Source: Sandaracinaceae bacterium (GTDB taxonomy: Bacteria; Myxococcota_A; Polyangia; Polyangiales; Sandaracinaceae). From it: 34,298 nt of DNA. The first letter of the stretch is position 1, and the number at the start of each line of letters is the position of its first letter. The translations under genes and the position numbers were made by a program. Under the pieces are notes generated by a model, which was not told the DNA's origin, did no database searches, and saw nothing but the letters and a program-made list of their open reading frames with translations. This document shows, piece by piece, positions 14,837-23,701 of this stretch. Where the stretch lies: assembly GCA_019694315.1 (NCBI GenBank), contig JAIBCE010000044.1, positions 1 through 34,298 on the forward strand. The letters are read 5' to 3'.

Positions 14837-15892
14837 TCAGCGCTTCTTCTTGCCCTTGGGTCGTGCGTCGCTCGACTTGGTCTCCGCGGGCTTGGCCTCG
14901 CCCGTCGCGACCTCGGGCAGAGGCGCGTCGCCCTCGGCCTCGGCGCTCGGCGCGCTCTTGGCAGCCTCGTCGGCGAGCTCGACCGCCTCGACCTTGCGGG
15001 CCGCCTCGGCGCGCGCGCGCTCCTCGTCTTCGGGCACGTAGCGGATCGACTCCGGGACCTCGGGCTCGGGCGAGCTCTGGACCCACCGAAGAAAGAGCAC
15101 GCCGGCCGCGAGGAGCACGATCGCGCTGTAGTGGCCGGGGGTGAGCCCGAAGTAGCGCGCGTCGCCGTACTCGAGATCCGTCGCGCGGAGGAAGTCGAGG
15201 CCGAACCGGATCGGCGCGTAGAGGATCGGGAGGAGGCCGAGATAGAAGCCGCGCTTGCGCGGCGTCTTCGCGAGGTAGACGAAGAGCCCCATGACGGCCG
15301 CCGACCACAGGATCTCGTAGAGGCCCATGTCGTGACGGGTCACGTACGGGGGCGGCCCCACCTGGTAGTCGCGCACCCCGAGGAAGAAGTCGGTGGGTGC
15401 GCCGGGGTGATCGTGCACCACGAAGCAGCCCGTGCGACCGAACATCCAGCCCAGCGGGAAGGCCCACGCGATCGGATCGCCCACGACGCGCGCGTCCGCG
15501 CCGAAGCGCTGGAGGTAGAGCATCAGGCCGAGCACGGCGCCGAGGAAGCCTCCGAACGACGACAGGCCGTCCCACACCTTGAGGAGGAAGAGGGGATCTT
15601 CCCGCACCACGTCGGGGTGATACGCGAGCGCATCGAAGACGTGGCCGATCACGAAGCCGCCGATGAGCACGTGCGCCACGCAGCTCGCCACGGCGTTCGG
15701 ATGCACGCCCACGGCCTTGGCGCGCCGCTCCGCGAGCGAAGCGCCGAGCATCACGCCCGTGGCCACGAGCAGACCGAACGGCTGGATCGACCAGTCCTGC
15801 GGGAAGCTCGCGCGGAACCCGAAGAGCTCGAGGTGCTCGGGCAGCGGGATGGGGATCGCCTCGAGGCGGAACCAGGGGATGAGGCCGCTCAC
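14837..15892 (-). CDS. lgt: Prolipoprotein diacylglyceryl transferase
   Basis: An inner-membrane enzyme that transfers diacylglycerol from phosphatidylglycerol to the lipobox cysteine. The 351 residues contain about seven membrane segments up to residue 270. Visible landmarks are VWDGLSSFGGFLGA (107-120), the signature-region variant GRTGCFVVHDHPG (152-164; the classical enzyme has a Gly-Cys-rich loop here) and APIRFGLDFLR (226-236). Residues 273-351 form an extra charged tail ending in GKKKR, longer than in E. coli Lgt. The start is taken as GTG 15892; upstream codons are arginine rich and overlap the preceding gene's end. It lies 53 bp after the lipoprotein gene at 15946-16509 on the same strand, so the two may be co-transcribed. 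Confidence 0.88.
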   Translation of the reverse strand: MSGLIPWFRLEAIPIPLPEHLELFGFRASFPQDWSIQPFGLLVATGVMLGASLAERRAKAVGVHPNAVASCVAHVLIGGFVIGHVFDALAYHPDVVREDPLFLLKVWDGLSSFGGFLGAVLGLMLYLQRFGADARVVGDPIAWAFPLGWMFGRTGCFVVHDHPGAPTDFFLGVRDYQVGPPPYVTRHDMGLYEILWSAAVMGLFVYLAKTPRKRGFYLGLLPILYAPIRFGLDFLRATDLEYGDARYFGLTPGHYSAIVLLAAGVLFLRWVQSSPEPEVPESIRYVPEDEERARAEAARKVEAVELADEAAKSAPSAEAEGDAPLPEVATGEAKPAETKSSDARPKGKKKR

Positions 15893-15945
15893 GAAGCAGG
15901 CTCTATCACGTCCGCGGCGCGCTCGCGCCCGTCGGCCTCGGTCTC

Positions 15946-16509
15946 TCAGAAGCTGCCGCAGACCTCGGTGCCCCACGCGACCTGGACGTGCCGCTCCACG
16001 TGCGCCGTCATGCCTCCGCGATCGGTGATCGTGGCCTCGAGGCGGAGATCTTCGCCGATCGCGATGTCGGGCATCGGCACCTGCAGCGTGAGCCCGAGGA
16101 GCGAGCTCGAGGTGCCCGAGGCGTCGGCCGTGAACGAGAGGCGAACGAGGAACTCGAGCGAGACGCGGAGATCGTCGCGCTCACGGAAGAGATCGAGCTG
16201 CACCGTCACGCCGCGTGGATCGAAGCCGGCGTCCGCGCGGAGGGAGATCCACACGTGCTGGCTGCCCTGACAGCCACGCGCGAGGAGCAGCGTCTCGCCG
16301 TCCTCGATCGGGTCGAGCATCGTCTCGCCGTAGCCCACGACGAGCCGCTCGGGCGGCGCGACCCACGCATCGGGGAGCTCCCCGTCGAAGTTCGCGTCGG
16401 GAGGCGGCGCATAGGCGTCGGTGCCGGCGTCGGGGTTGGCCGGCGTAGGACAGCCCGAGAGCACGAGCGAGACGGCGAGCAGGCAGCCGATGAAGCGAAG
16501 GCCGAGCAT
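15946..16509 (-). CDS. Lipoprotein of unknown function
   Basis: A 187-residue exported protein with a clear signal peptide and lipobox LSGC (Cys20). A Pro/Asp/Ala-rich linker (21-50: PTPANPDAGTDAYAPPPDA and onward), typical of myxobacterial surface lipoproteins, leads to a beta-rich domain (about 52-187) containing cysteines 79 and 184, possibly disulphide bonded. No family is recognised. The gene directly precedes lgt in the same direction, so it may be co-expressed with the enzyme that lipidates it. It is divergent from the SPOR gene at 16646 across 136 bp. Confidence 0.8.
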   Translation of the reverse strand: MLGLRFIGCLLAVSLVLSGCPTPANPDAGTDAYAPPPDANFDGELPDAWVAPPERLVVGYGETMLDPIEDGETLLLARGCQGSQHVWISLRADAGFDPRGVTVQLDLFRERDDLRVSLEFLVRLSFTADASGTSSSLLGLTLQVPMPDIAIGEDLRLEATITDRGGMTAHVERHVQVAWGTEVCGSF

Positions 16510-16645
16510 TCCCCGAGGATGACACGGGGGCCGCCGTGCGGCGCGCGAGACACCGCGCCTGTGGCGAGCGAGACACGGCAGAGGCCCGGAACGCCCTCGA
16601 ATCAGCTCGATCGCGCGCGGCAGCGCCCTTGCTTTCTCGCCGCGC

Positions 16646-17287
16646 ATGACCTCGCCCTCGCGCACGCGCTCCCTCACGCTCGTGATCCTCACGCTCGCTG
16701 GCCTGCTCGCCCCGGCACCCGCCGGCGCTTGCTGGGATGGCTTCTCCGCCACCGTCGGCGACGTGCAGGAGTACGGCTCCGACACGTCGTGGGGCCTCGC
16801 CCAAGTCGAAGAGCGCGCGCGCTGGCTCGGTCGCATCGACGCGCTCCTGCCGGACGGCGCGACGGTGATGGACGAGTGGGGCACCGTGAGCGTGTACGTC
16901 GGCGACGAAGAGCACGATCTCGAGTGGCGCGACGGGCACTACCTCACGCTCTTCCGCGAGGTCGCGCGCATCGTCGGCGCGAGCCCCGAGACCATCCGGC
17001 GCGCGCGCCGCCTCGAGACGCCGGTCTACGTGGTGCAGGCCGGCGCCTTCGCCGATCGCGCGGCGGCCGAACGCTACGCGAGCGAGCTGTCGGAGGACGA
17101 GGCGGCGACGCACGGCTTCCTCGAGGCGGGCGGCTTCCCCGCCGACAACCCCGAAGCGCACGTGGTGAGCGTGCCCGGCGTGCGCGAGCTCCATCGCGTC
17201 TACGTCGGGGCGTTCGTCGATCGGGCCGAGGCCGAGGCGGTGGCGGCCACGCTCGGGGGTCACGCCTTCGTCCGCACGCTCGGCTGA
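16646..17287 (+). CDS. Exported SPOR-domain protein
   Basis: A 213-residue protein with an N-terminal signal peptide (about 1-28, ending APAGA). Residues 126-212 fit the SPOR peptidoglycan-binding fold: it opens with PVYVVQAGAFADRAAAERYA and closes with HRVYVGAFVDRAEAEAVAA, the two beta-alpha halves typical of the domain, which recognises denuded glycan strands at division sites. The middle region (29-120) is helical with no recognised family. A periplasmic or outer-membrane-associated role at the cell wall is likely. The two cysteines near the N-terminus are limited to Cys29 just after the predicted cleavage site; the preceding AGA does not make a strong lipobox. The gene at 17369 follows after 81 bp. 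Confidence 0.8.
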   Translation: MTSPSRTRSLTLVILTLAGLLAPAPAGACWDGFSATVGDVQEYGSDTSWGLAQVEERARWLGRIDALLPDGATVMDEWGTVSVYVGDEEHDLEWRDGHYLTLFREVARIVGASPETIRRARRLETPVYVVQAGAFADRAAAERYASELSEDEAATHGFLEAGGFPADNPEAHVVSVPGVRELHRVYVGAFVDRAEAEAVAATLGGHAFVRTLG

Positions 17288-17368
17288 TCGGGCGCGAGCA
17301 CGGACGGAACGGCCCGACCGCGGCCCGCCCAAACTCCGCGCACGCGCCGGTGTAGTCTGTGCGCGAGG

Positions 17369-18418
17369 ATGAACGCGCTGGCGCACGGCCTCGATCGCGT
17401 CCGGCTCGGGTGGCTGCAGCTGCTCGGCCCGCTCACCACGCCGTTCGTGCGCTCGCGAGAGCTCCGCTCCTCGACCTCGCTGGTGCTCTCGATCTCGCTG
17501 GCGTTCTTCCTCACCTGCGTGGCGCCGCTCGAGCTGCTCGCGATCGGCCCGCTCGTCATGGGCGTGCCGCACCTCGCCGCCGACGTCCGCTACCTCGTCT
17601 TGCGGCCGGGCCTGCACCGACGCCCCGCGTTCTGGGTGGCCGTGGTGGCGCCGCTCGTCGCGCTCGGAGCCACGGCCTCGAGCTGGCTCGGCTTCGTGGC
17701 CGTCTGCGGCGCCGCGCTGGCGCTGCCGAGGCAGTGGACCGCTCGCCGCATCGCGATCGCTTTGGGGGCCCTCGTGCTCGCAGGCCTCGCGTGGCAGATG
17801 CCGCGCACGATGGGCCCCGTGATGGCGCACGTACACAACCTCGTGGCCGTGTCGTTCTTCGTGGCCTGGCCCGCGCTCGTCGCACGCCGACGCGAGTCGC
17901 GCTGGCACTGGCTCCCGACGGGCCTCTTCGTGGTCCTCGCGCTCGCGATCTTCGCGGGGCTCGTGGATCCGCTCGCGCTCGACGTGGGCGGCATCGCGGT
18001 GCGCGACGGCTTCGGCACACCGCTCGATCTCCACACCTACTCGCTCGCGCCCCGCGCGGTGGACCCATCGAGCGCGCTCGCGATGCGCCTCGTGCTCTTC
18101 TTCGCGTTCGCGCAGAGCGTGCACTACGGCGCGTGGCTCCGCGCGATCCCCGACGAGGATCGCCCGCGCGCGACACCGCGGACCTTTCGCGCCGCGTTCC
18201 AGGCGATGCGCGAAGAAGGCAGCTACCCGGTGATGGTCCTCTTCCTCGTGCTCGCGATCGCGCTCGGGATCTGGGCGGCCTTCGACGTCTACGCCGCGCG
18301 CATGGGCTACCTCCGCGGCGCCCTCTTCCACGGCTATCTCGAGCTCGCCGTCGCGGCGGTGCTCGTCGCGAGCCCGGGGCGCAAGCTCGCGGAGCTGGCG
18401 CAGCGAGGCGCGGCATGA
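17369..18418 (+). CDS. Polytopic membrane protein with conserved histidines (possibly Brp/Blh-like)
   Basis: A 349-residue protein with about eight hydrophobic segments. Histidines sit at membrane edges: GVPHLAAD (66-72, His68 and Asp72), AHVHN (153-157), SVHYG (251-254) and LFHGYLE (319-325). A G-x-P-H-x-x-x-D motif plus later His motifs recalls the Brp/Blh beta-carotene dioxygenase family, in which histidines bind iron, but similarity is limited and I would not assign that activity. The gene at 18446 encodes another membrane protein 27 bp downstream, so a two-component membrane complex is plausible. TAGTCT (17353-17358) lies 10 nt before the ATG. Confidence 0.7.
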   Translation: MNALAHGLDRVRLGWLQLLGPLTTPFVRSRELRSSTSLVLSISLAFFLTCVAPLELLAIGPLVMGVPHLAADVRYLVLRPGLHRRPAFWVAVVAPLVALGATASSWLGFVAVCGAALALPRQWTARRIAIALGALVLAGLAWQMPRTMGPVMAHVHNLVAVSFFVAWPALVARRRESRWHWLPTGLFVVLALAIFAGLVDPLALDVGGIAVRDGFGTPLDLHTYSLAPRAVDPSSALAMRLVLFFAFAQSVHYGAWLRAIPDEDRPRATPRTFRAAFQAMREEGSYPVMVLFLVLAIALGIWAAFDVYAARMGYLRGALFHGYLELAVAAVLVASPGRKLAELAQRGAA

Positions 18419-18445
18419 ATCCCCTCGACGGGCTCGCGCGCTGAC

Positions 18446-18802
18446 ATGCCGCTCTTCGTTCGATGGGCGATCGCGCTCGCCTTCACGCAGATGGTCGAGG
18501 CACCGATCTACGCGACCGCGATCGGCGGGGCGCGCCCCACGCGAGAGCGCTGGGCGATCGCGCTCGCGGCCAGCTTCATCACGCACCCGCTGGTGTGGTT
18601 CGTCATCCCCGAGCTCGTCTCCACGCTCGCTCCTGGCGCGAGCCACTGGAGCGCGATCGCCGTCGCGGAGACCTTCGCCGTGACGGCCGAGGCCCTCTGG
18701 CTCGCGCTCTTCGGCGTGCGCTACGCGCTGCCGCTCGCCCTCCTCGCCAACGGCGCGAGCTTCACGCTGGGCCTCTTCGCCTACGTCTTTCTCGCGTGGT
18801 GA
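18446..18802 (+). CDS. Small polytopic membrane protein of unknown function
   Basis: A 118-residue protein with about three to four hydrophobic helices covering nearly its whole length. It contains QMVEAPIY near the N-terminus and ITHPLVWFVIPEL in the middle. No family is recognised. It begins 27 bp after the preceding membrane-protein gene, with a nine-codon frame (18415-18444) spanning the gap, so the two are probably co-transcribed and may work together. It ends 15 bp from the convergent gene at 18818. Confidence 0.65.
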   Translation: MPLFVRWAIALAFTQMVEAPIYATAIGGARPTRERWAIALAASFITHPLVWFVIPELVSTLAPGASHWSAIAVAETFAVTAEALWLALFGVRYALPLALLANGASFTLGLFAYVFLAW

Positions 18803-18817
18803 CGCGCCGAGCCGTGC

Positions 18818-19432
18818 TCAGAGCCAGTGCGGCTCGCCCGCGCCGGGGGCGAGGCGGAGCTCGTACCGAAACGTCCCCTCGTCGGCGTCGGCGTAGTCGG
18901 CCGCGATCGTCCCCTCGATCGACGCGCGGCGACGGATGGCCTCGAGCAGCCCGTGCATCGACTCGCGCAGGAGCGGCCCGTCACGACGCAGCTCGGGCAC
19001 GCCCACCAGCCGGACCTCGACGAGGCGCGCCGTGGCCGTCGCGGGCACCTCGATCGAGCCGAGCCCACGGAGCGATTGATCCCACGCGGGCGGAAGACCG
19101 TGGGCGAGGGCACGCGCACCCATGAGCCTCACGAGGGGCGCGAGGATCCCGTCGAACACGGGCAGCGCGAGCGCGTGCATGCTCGCGAGCGTGTAGGCCT
19201 CGCGGAAGCCCGCCGCGCCGAAGCCATGCTCGAGCGCGGCGAGCATCTCGAAGTGGGCCTCGAGCGGCAGCCACGCCACCGCGGAGCTCTCGGTGACGAG
19301 CGCGCGTGTCGCGGGCGAGAGCGTCTCGAGCGCCCGCTCCACGGGGATGCCGCCCTCTCGCTCCATCCACGCGAGCAGGCCCTTGGACCAGCGCGCGCGG
19401 ATGCCCTCGACCACCGCCCGTGCCTCCGACAT
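18818..19432 (-). CDS. Conserved-looking protein of unknown function (DUF2378-like?)
   Basis: A 204-residue soluble alpha/beta protein without signal peptide. Size and layout (a helical N-terminal half, a hydrophobic helix around 85-105, then a beta-rich end with IEVPATATARLVEVRLVGVP) recall the ~200-residue myxobacterial DUF2378 family, but I cannot confirm this by eye. Its ATG shares one base with the stop codon of the large cytochrome gene (TGATG at 19434-19430), so translation is probably coupled and the proteins may be made in proportion. A cytoplasmic partner for a surface lipoprotein is odd, unless it is regulatory. Confidence 0.7.
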   Translation of the reverse strand: MSEARAVVEGIRARWSKGLLAWMEREGGIPVERALETLSPATRALVTESSAVAWLPLEAHFEMLAALEHGFGAAGFREAYTLASMHALALPVFDGILAPLVRLMGARALAHGLPPAWDQSLRGLGSIEVPATATARLVEVRLVGVPELRRDGPLLRESMHGLLEAIRRRASIEGTIAADYADADEGTFRYELRLAPGAGEPHWL

Positions 19433-22400
19433 CAGCGCAGATCGACCGGCTCGGTGCCGCGTGCGTCGATGTTCGGCGAGGCGCGCGTGAGGATGTCGAC
19501 GTCGCTCACGACGTCGATCTCGCGACCCGAGATGGAGCCGTGACAGCCTCCGCAGAGCGAGTTGAAGAAGTTCCGCGGGATCGACTGACGGCTGTTTTCG
19601 CCCGGGTAGAATTGCATCGTCTCGCGCTGCAGCATCTGGCCCGTGTACGGCATGCCGAGCGAGCCGACGGGCGCGCCCTCGCCGAACATGAGCGGCGTGC
19701 CCGTCGCGTCGGTGGGCAGGAGCTGCATGGCCATGCCGCCGCGGATGCGGATGAGCGCGGAGCCATCGGGCTCGAGCGACACGAAGCCCTGGTCGGTGCG
19801 CTCCGCGTAGAAGCGACCGAGCGAGTCGGTGACGACGTTGGGAAGACCATCGAACGAGGTGGCCGTGACCGGCGGCGGGTGCGCCTCGAGCAGGCGGAAG
19901 CCGCCGATCGCGTCGGCGATGTGACGACCGTTGCGCGTGTTCTCGAACACGAGCGTGGCGATCATCGGGAAGTCGCTGATGAGGATGTCCGCGTCGGTCC
20001 GACCGGGCCGGATCTCCGTGTGGCCGTTGGCCTCGTCGGGCTTGGACACGAAGACGGGCCGCGGTGCGCGAGCGACCACCGCCACGGCCTCGAGCTCCGA
20101 GGTGCCATCGCTGCCGAGGAGCCGATCGAGCGCGGCCATCGTCTGAGGCCCGCGGCGCGGATCGATCACGCACAGATCCCAGTTCGTCACCGGCGCGGCC
20201 GCCGCGCACGACGCGACGATGAGGCCGTTGGGCAGCGGCGCCGGAGAGCGGAAGACACCGTCGCTCACCGGCAGCGTGCGCGAGGGGATGTAGGCCCGAT
20301 CCTCGGGATCGCGCGGCGCCGCCTGATCAGGCCCGATCGATCGGTTCACGATGATGATGTGCCCGGCACCGTCGACCACCCCGTTGGTGGGATCCATCGG
20401 CGCGCCGACCATCACGAAGTTGCGGTCGAGGCCCTCGACGACCTCCGTCACGGAGTCGAAGCCCACGCTCGTGCGCTGACCGAAGAGCGGGTGGTAGTCG
20501 CCTCCGTCGAGGTTCTCGCGTCGCGTCGCGAATTGGTGGAAATCCGTCTCGCGCTTCTCGGCCGTCATGATGATGCGACCGTCGGTCATGAACGAGGGCT
20601 GGAACTCCTGGTTCAGGAGGAAGGTGAGCTGTCGGAGCCCGCTGCTCTCGAGGACGTAGAGGTTCGAGTTCGGCGCGAGCTGCGCGGTGGTGCGCGTCGG
20701 CCCAGCCACACCGACGGCCTCCGCCGTGAGGTAGCCGCGCGTCGAGGCGAACACGAGCCGACCATCGGCCGCGTAGGCGGGATCGAAGTCGTGGATGCGG
20801 ATGCCCGAGACGACGTCTTCGGTGGGAGGAAGACCGCTCACCTCCGCGCAGCCCGTGCCGTCGACGTTCACCTCGTAGAGGCGGAAGCCACGACCCTCCG
20901 AGGTGCGCGCGGAGAAGCCCACGCGCGTGCCGTCCCACGTGACCGCGGGGCCGCGGATGTCGACGCTCGCGCCGAAGCCGCAGCCCGCGCCGAGATCCGT
21001 CTCGGCACCGAGCGCGGTCAGCTCGTTCGACGCGTCGAGGCCGAGCTCTCGCAGGACCAGGCGCGCGCCCGGGCGGAACGTGTCGAAGTCGTCGGGGCGT
21101 CCGCCGCCACCCGTCGCGCCGCTCGGGCGCTCCACATAGACGATGCCCTGGAGCGACTCCGACGGGAGCCGCGCCGCCGTGAGCAGCTCCTCGCGCTCGA
21201 TCTGGTGCCAGCGCACGATCACGCAGTACGGGTGCACGTAGCCTGCGGCGTCGCGTCCGAGGCCGAGATCGCCCGCGTCGGAGTCCACCATCGCGCAGTC
21301 GTCGACCGTCGCGAAGTTCGGGCGGCGGTGCGCGACGTCGGGCGGGAAGGTCTCGAACAGCGCGCCTCCGCGATGCGTGATGCCTTCGCCACCGACCTCT
21401 TGGCTCGGCGGCAGGAGGTTCTTCGCGATGAGCCGGCTCTCGTTGGGATCGGCCGAGTCGAGCGCCAGCATGTCGCGGGCGATCTGATAGTTGCGCACGG
21501 TCGCGAGGTGCCCGAACACGCCGTTCGATCCGCCGCGCAGGCGGAGGTCGTGGAACATCGTGGTCGAGTGACAGTTCTGGAAGGCGCAGCCGCTGCGCAC
21601 GAGGATGGGCTGCACGCGCTCCACGAAGAAGCGGAAGCCGCGCTCGCTCCCATGGCCATCGTCGTCGAGCGACGCCGGGAACGGCGCGGGGAAGGCCGAC
21701 TCGGGCGCGGCCTCGACCCACTGCGCCAGGAGATCGTAGTCGGGCTCCACGTCGGGCTCGACCGATCCGAAGACGTCACCACCCTCGTGGAACGAGCCGC
21801 CGACCTGCACCGCGAGCGGCCGGCGCAAGAGCTCGGAGGTGGAGCGCGCGGTGCCGGGCGCGACGAACTCCATCGCGACCCAGTAGTTCCACTCGAGCTG
21901 CTCGGGCGTGTCGCCGCACGAGATGAAGAGATCGACCACGGGGCTCCCGTGACAGGAGCTGCCCGCGCAGCGCCGCGCGAGCATGGGCTGCACGCGATCG
22001 CGGAACTGTGCGAAGTGCGCCGAGCTCGTGTCGATCGAGCCCGGCACGAAGCCTGGCGCATGACCCACCTGCGAGGTGCACTCGCCGAGGTTCTCCTGGA
22101 GGTGCGTGGGCGGGGCGCCGGTGCGCGTGTGGCCCTGACGGCTCCACTGCGAGAGCAGGTTGTACGAGTCGGAGCTGAGCGTGAGGATGCGACCGCCCGC
22201 GTGCTGCACGTCGGTACGGATGGCGATCGCGGGCGGATCGGCGTCGCGCGGCCCGTCGAAATTCATCGAGAACACGCTCATCTCGCGCTGCTCGCCGGCC
22301 TTGAGCAGGACGAGGCTCACGGGATACGGGCCGAAGGCCTCGAGCGCGTCGCGACGACGCATGAGCGCATCGAAGCTCGTGACGTCGAGGTTGCCCATCG

Positions 22401-22593
22401 CCACGCCGCGCTCGTTGGTGACGTGGCACGGGCCGTTCTGCCGCACGCAGCTGTTCGTGAAGAACGGCTCGACGCGCTCTTGGTAGTAGCTGCCACCGGG
22501 CGGATCGACGGGCTCGCAGCCGATCAGCGCCGGGGCGCCGCAGAGCATCGCGGTCGAGAACACCGCCGAGAGTGCACGTGCTCGCATGGGCAT
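19432..22593 (-). CDS. Large HzsA-related lipoprotein with cytochrome c-like and propeller domains
   Basis: A 1053-residue exported protein. ATG 22593 has GAGG 8 nt upstream; the signal peptide ends in LIGC (Cys26). Three repeats of the pattern V-E/Q-P-x-x-x-x-x-C-xn-CH occur near the N-terminus: Cys49-x6-Cys56-His57, Cys209-x4-Cys214-His215 and Cys336-x4-Cys341-His342. A canonical Cys1014-GG-Cys1017-His1018 lies at the C-terminus. Residues ~545-985 contain PD40/TolB-like propeller strands (for example PAVTWDGTRVGFSARTSEG and DPAYAADGRLVFASTRG). The overall layout is that of HzsA-related proteins, named after the hydrazine synthase alpha subunit; the true function in heterotrophs is unknown. 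A surface redox or electron-transfer role is inferred. It is translationally coupled to the gene at 19432. Confidence 0.8.
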   Translation of the reverse strand: MPMRARALSAVFSTAMLCGAPALIGCEPVDPPGGSYYQERVEPFFTNSCVRQNGPCHVTNERGVAMGNLDVTSFDALMRRRDALEAFGPYPVSLVLLKAGEQREMSVFSMNFDGPRDADPPAIAIRTDVQHAGGRILTLSSDSYNLLSQWSRQGHTRTGAPPTHLQENLGECTSQVGHAPGFVPGSIDTSSAHFAQFRDRVQPMLARRCAGSSCHGSPVVDLFISCGDTPEQLEWNYWVAMEFVAPGTARSTSELLRRPLAVQVGGSFHEGGDVFGSVEPDVEPDYDLLAQWVEAAPESAFPAPFPASLDDDGHGSERGFRFFVERVQPILVRSGCAFQNCHSTTMFHDLRLRGGSNGVFGHLATVRNYQIARDMLALDSADPNESRLIAKNLLPPSQEVGGEGITHRGGALFETFPPDVAHRRPNFATVDDCAMVDSDAGDLGLGRDAAGYVHPYCVIVRWHQIEREELLTAARLPSESLQGIVYVERPSGATGGGGRPDDFDTFRPGARLVLRELGLDASNELTALGAETDLGAGCGFGASVDIRGPAVTWDGTRVGFSARTSEGRGFRLYEVNVDGTGCAEVSGLPPTEDVVSGIRIHDFDPAYAADGRLVFASTRGYLTAEAVGVAGPTRTTAQLAPNSNLYVLESSGLRQLTFLLNQEFQPSFMTDGRIIMTAEKRETDFHQFATRRENLDGGDYHPLFGQRTSVGFDSVTEVVEGLDRNFVMVGAPMDPTNGVVDGAGHIIIVNRSIGPDQAAPRDPEDRAYIPSRTLPVSDGVFRSPAPLPNGLIVASCAAAAPVTNWDLCVIDPRRGPQTMAALDRLLGSDGTSELEAVAVVARAPRPVFVSKPDEANGHTEIRPGRTDADILISDFPMIATLVFENTRNGRHIADAIGGFRLLEAHPPPVTATSFDGLPNVVTDSLGRFYAERTDQGFVSLEPDGSALIRIRGGMAMQLLPTDATGTPLMFGEGAPVGSLGMPYTGQMLQRETMQFYPGENSRQSIPRNFFNSLCGGCHGSISGREIDVVSDVDILTRASPNIDARGTEPVDLR

Positions 22594-22675
22594 GAAGGTA
22601 CCTCGTTCGATCGAGCCGTTGATCGTCATTGTGCGTGGCCGCGCGGACGCTGGACGTGAACCTCGAAGCGCGAAA

Positions 22676-22702
22676 GCCCCACGCTCCAGAGGAGCGCAGG
22701 GC
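22676..22702 (-). terminator. Hairpin terminator after the HEAT-repeat gene
   Basis: On the minus strand GCCCTGCGCTCC pairs with GGAGCGTGGGGC around loop TCT (12 pairs, two of them G-U), followed by TTT (22675-22673). It lies 45 bp past the HEAT gene stop codon and upstream of the large cytochrome gene, so it probably separates two transcription units. A CACAAT hexamer (22633-22628) beyond it could be the -10 box of the next gene. Confidence 0.6.
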
Positions 22703-22747
22703 CTTCGTCGTCTCACCGCGGAGGTGAGGCTCGGAGGAGCGTGCCGA

Positions 22748-23668
22748 TCATCGCGCGACGCGGACCGCCATGCGGATGGCGTCGATCACGCGATCGTCGT
22801 TCTGCATGGCCTCGGCGTCGGAGAGCGCCGCGCGCGCATCGGCGCCGCCGATGCGACCGAGGGCCCACGCCGCCGCCTGTCGCACCGTCCAGTCGGTGTC
22901 GCCGATGAGCATCGCCGACAGCGCAGGGACCGACTCGGCGACCTGGTAGAGACCGACCGCGCGCGCCGCCTGACGGCGGATGCTCGTGTCGGTGCTGGCG
23001 AGCAGGCCCATGATCGGCTCGACCTCGTCGAAGAAGCCGATCTCGGTGATCGCCTGGAGCGCGGCCGCCTGGACGGTGACGTCCGTGTCGCCGAGCGCCA
23101 TCGCGATGCCGTGGTTCGCGCTGCCCACGTTGAGGCGCGCCAGGCTGCGGACCGCGGCCGCGCGGACGTTCGCCGCACCGTCGGTCATGACGGCCTCGGT
23201 GAGCGGCTGCACCGCGTGCGGATCCATCAGCGTGCCGAGCGCCTCGGCGGCGTACTGACGGCGCGTGTCCGAGCCGTCGCGATCGAGCACGTCGCTCATC
23301 TGCGTGAAGACGGCGCCGATCGCGAAGGGGCGACGACGCAGCCACCACGCCGCCGACTCGCGGACGTGCGCGTTCGAGCTCGAGAGCAGGAGCCGCTGCA
23401 CGTCGGGCACGCACGAGTAGCACTCGACGCGCTCGCCGTACTCGAGGAGCGTCGAGAACCGCGACGGGTTCTGATCGGCCGACGCGATCGCCGTCCGCAG
23501 ATCGTCGATGCTCGGCACCTGCGTGTCGACCGACGACTCGCCGCGGGCGCGGTCGTGGATGCGGACCTCACCCTCGGCCCATTCCTGCGCGGTCACCGTG
23601 CTCGCGTCGACCGAGAGGCCGACCGAGGCCATCGCCGCCACCACCATCATCGTTCGGATGTTCTTCAT
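22748..23668 (-). CDS. Exported HEAT-repeat protein
   Basis: A 306-residue protein with a signal peptide (cleavage likely after VTA, residue 27). From about residue 87 to the end it is made of ~30-residue helical pairs of the HEAT/PBS-lyase type, for example VRAAAVRSLARLNVGS, VQAAALQAITEIG, IRRQAARAVGLYQV and VRQAAAWALGRIGG, which make a curved protein-binding scaffold. A CYSC pair (83-86) precedes the repeats; it has no following His so is not a heme site and may form a disulphide. AGGAA lies about 9 nt before the ATG. It starts 33 bp after the upstream propeller-cytochrome gene, in the same direction, so it is probably its partner or assembly factor. Confidence 0.88.
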   Translation of the reverse strand: MKNIRTMMVVAAMASVGLSVDASTVTAQEWAEGEVRIHDRARGESSVDTQVPSIDDLRTAIASADQNPSRFSTLLEYGERVECYSCVPDVQRLLLSSSNAHVRESAAWWLRRRPFAIGAVFTQMSDVLDRDGSDTRRQYAAEALGTLMDPHAVQPLTEAVMTDGAANVRAAAVRSLARLNVGSANHGIAMALGDTDVTVQAAALQAITEIGFFDEVEPIMGLLASTDTSIRRQAARAVGLYQVAESVPALSAMLIGDTDWTVRQAAAWALGRIGGADARAALSDAEAMQNDDRVIDAIRMAVRVAR

Positions 23669-23701
23669 GACTGTGTTCCTGTGGGATGTGGAGGTGAGGG
23701 C

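Noticed and set aside
19306..22659. Plus-strand open frame of ~1117 codons
   Set aside because: Antisense shadow of the 1053-residue lipoprotein; no family features.
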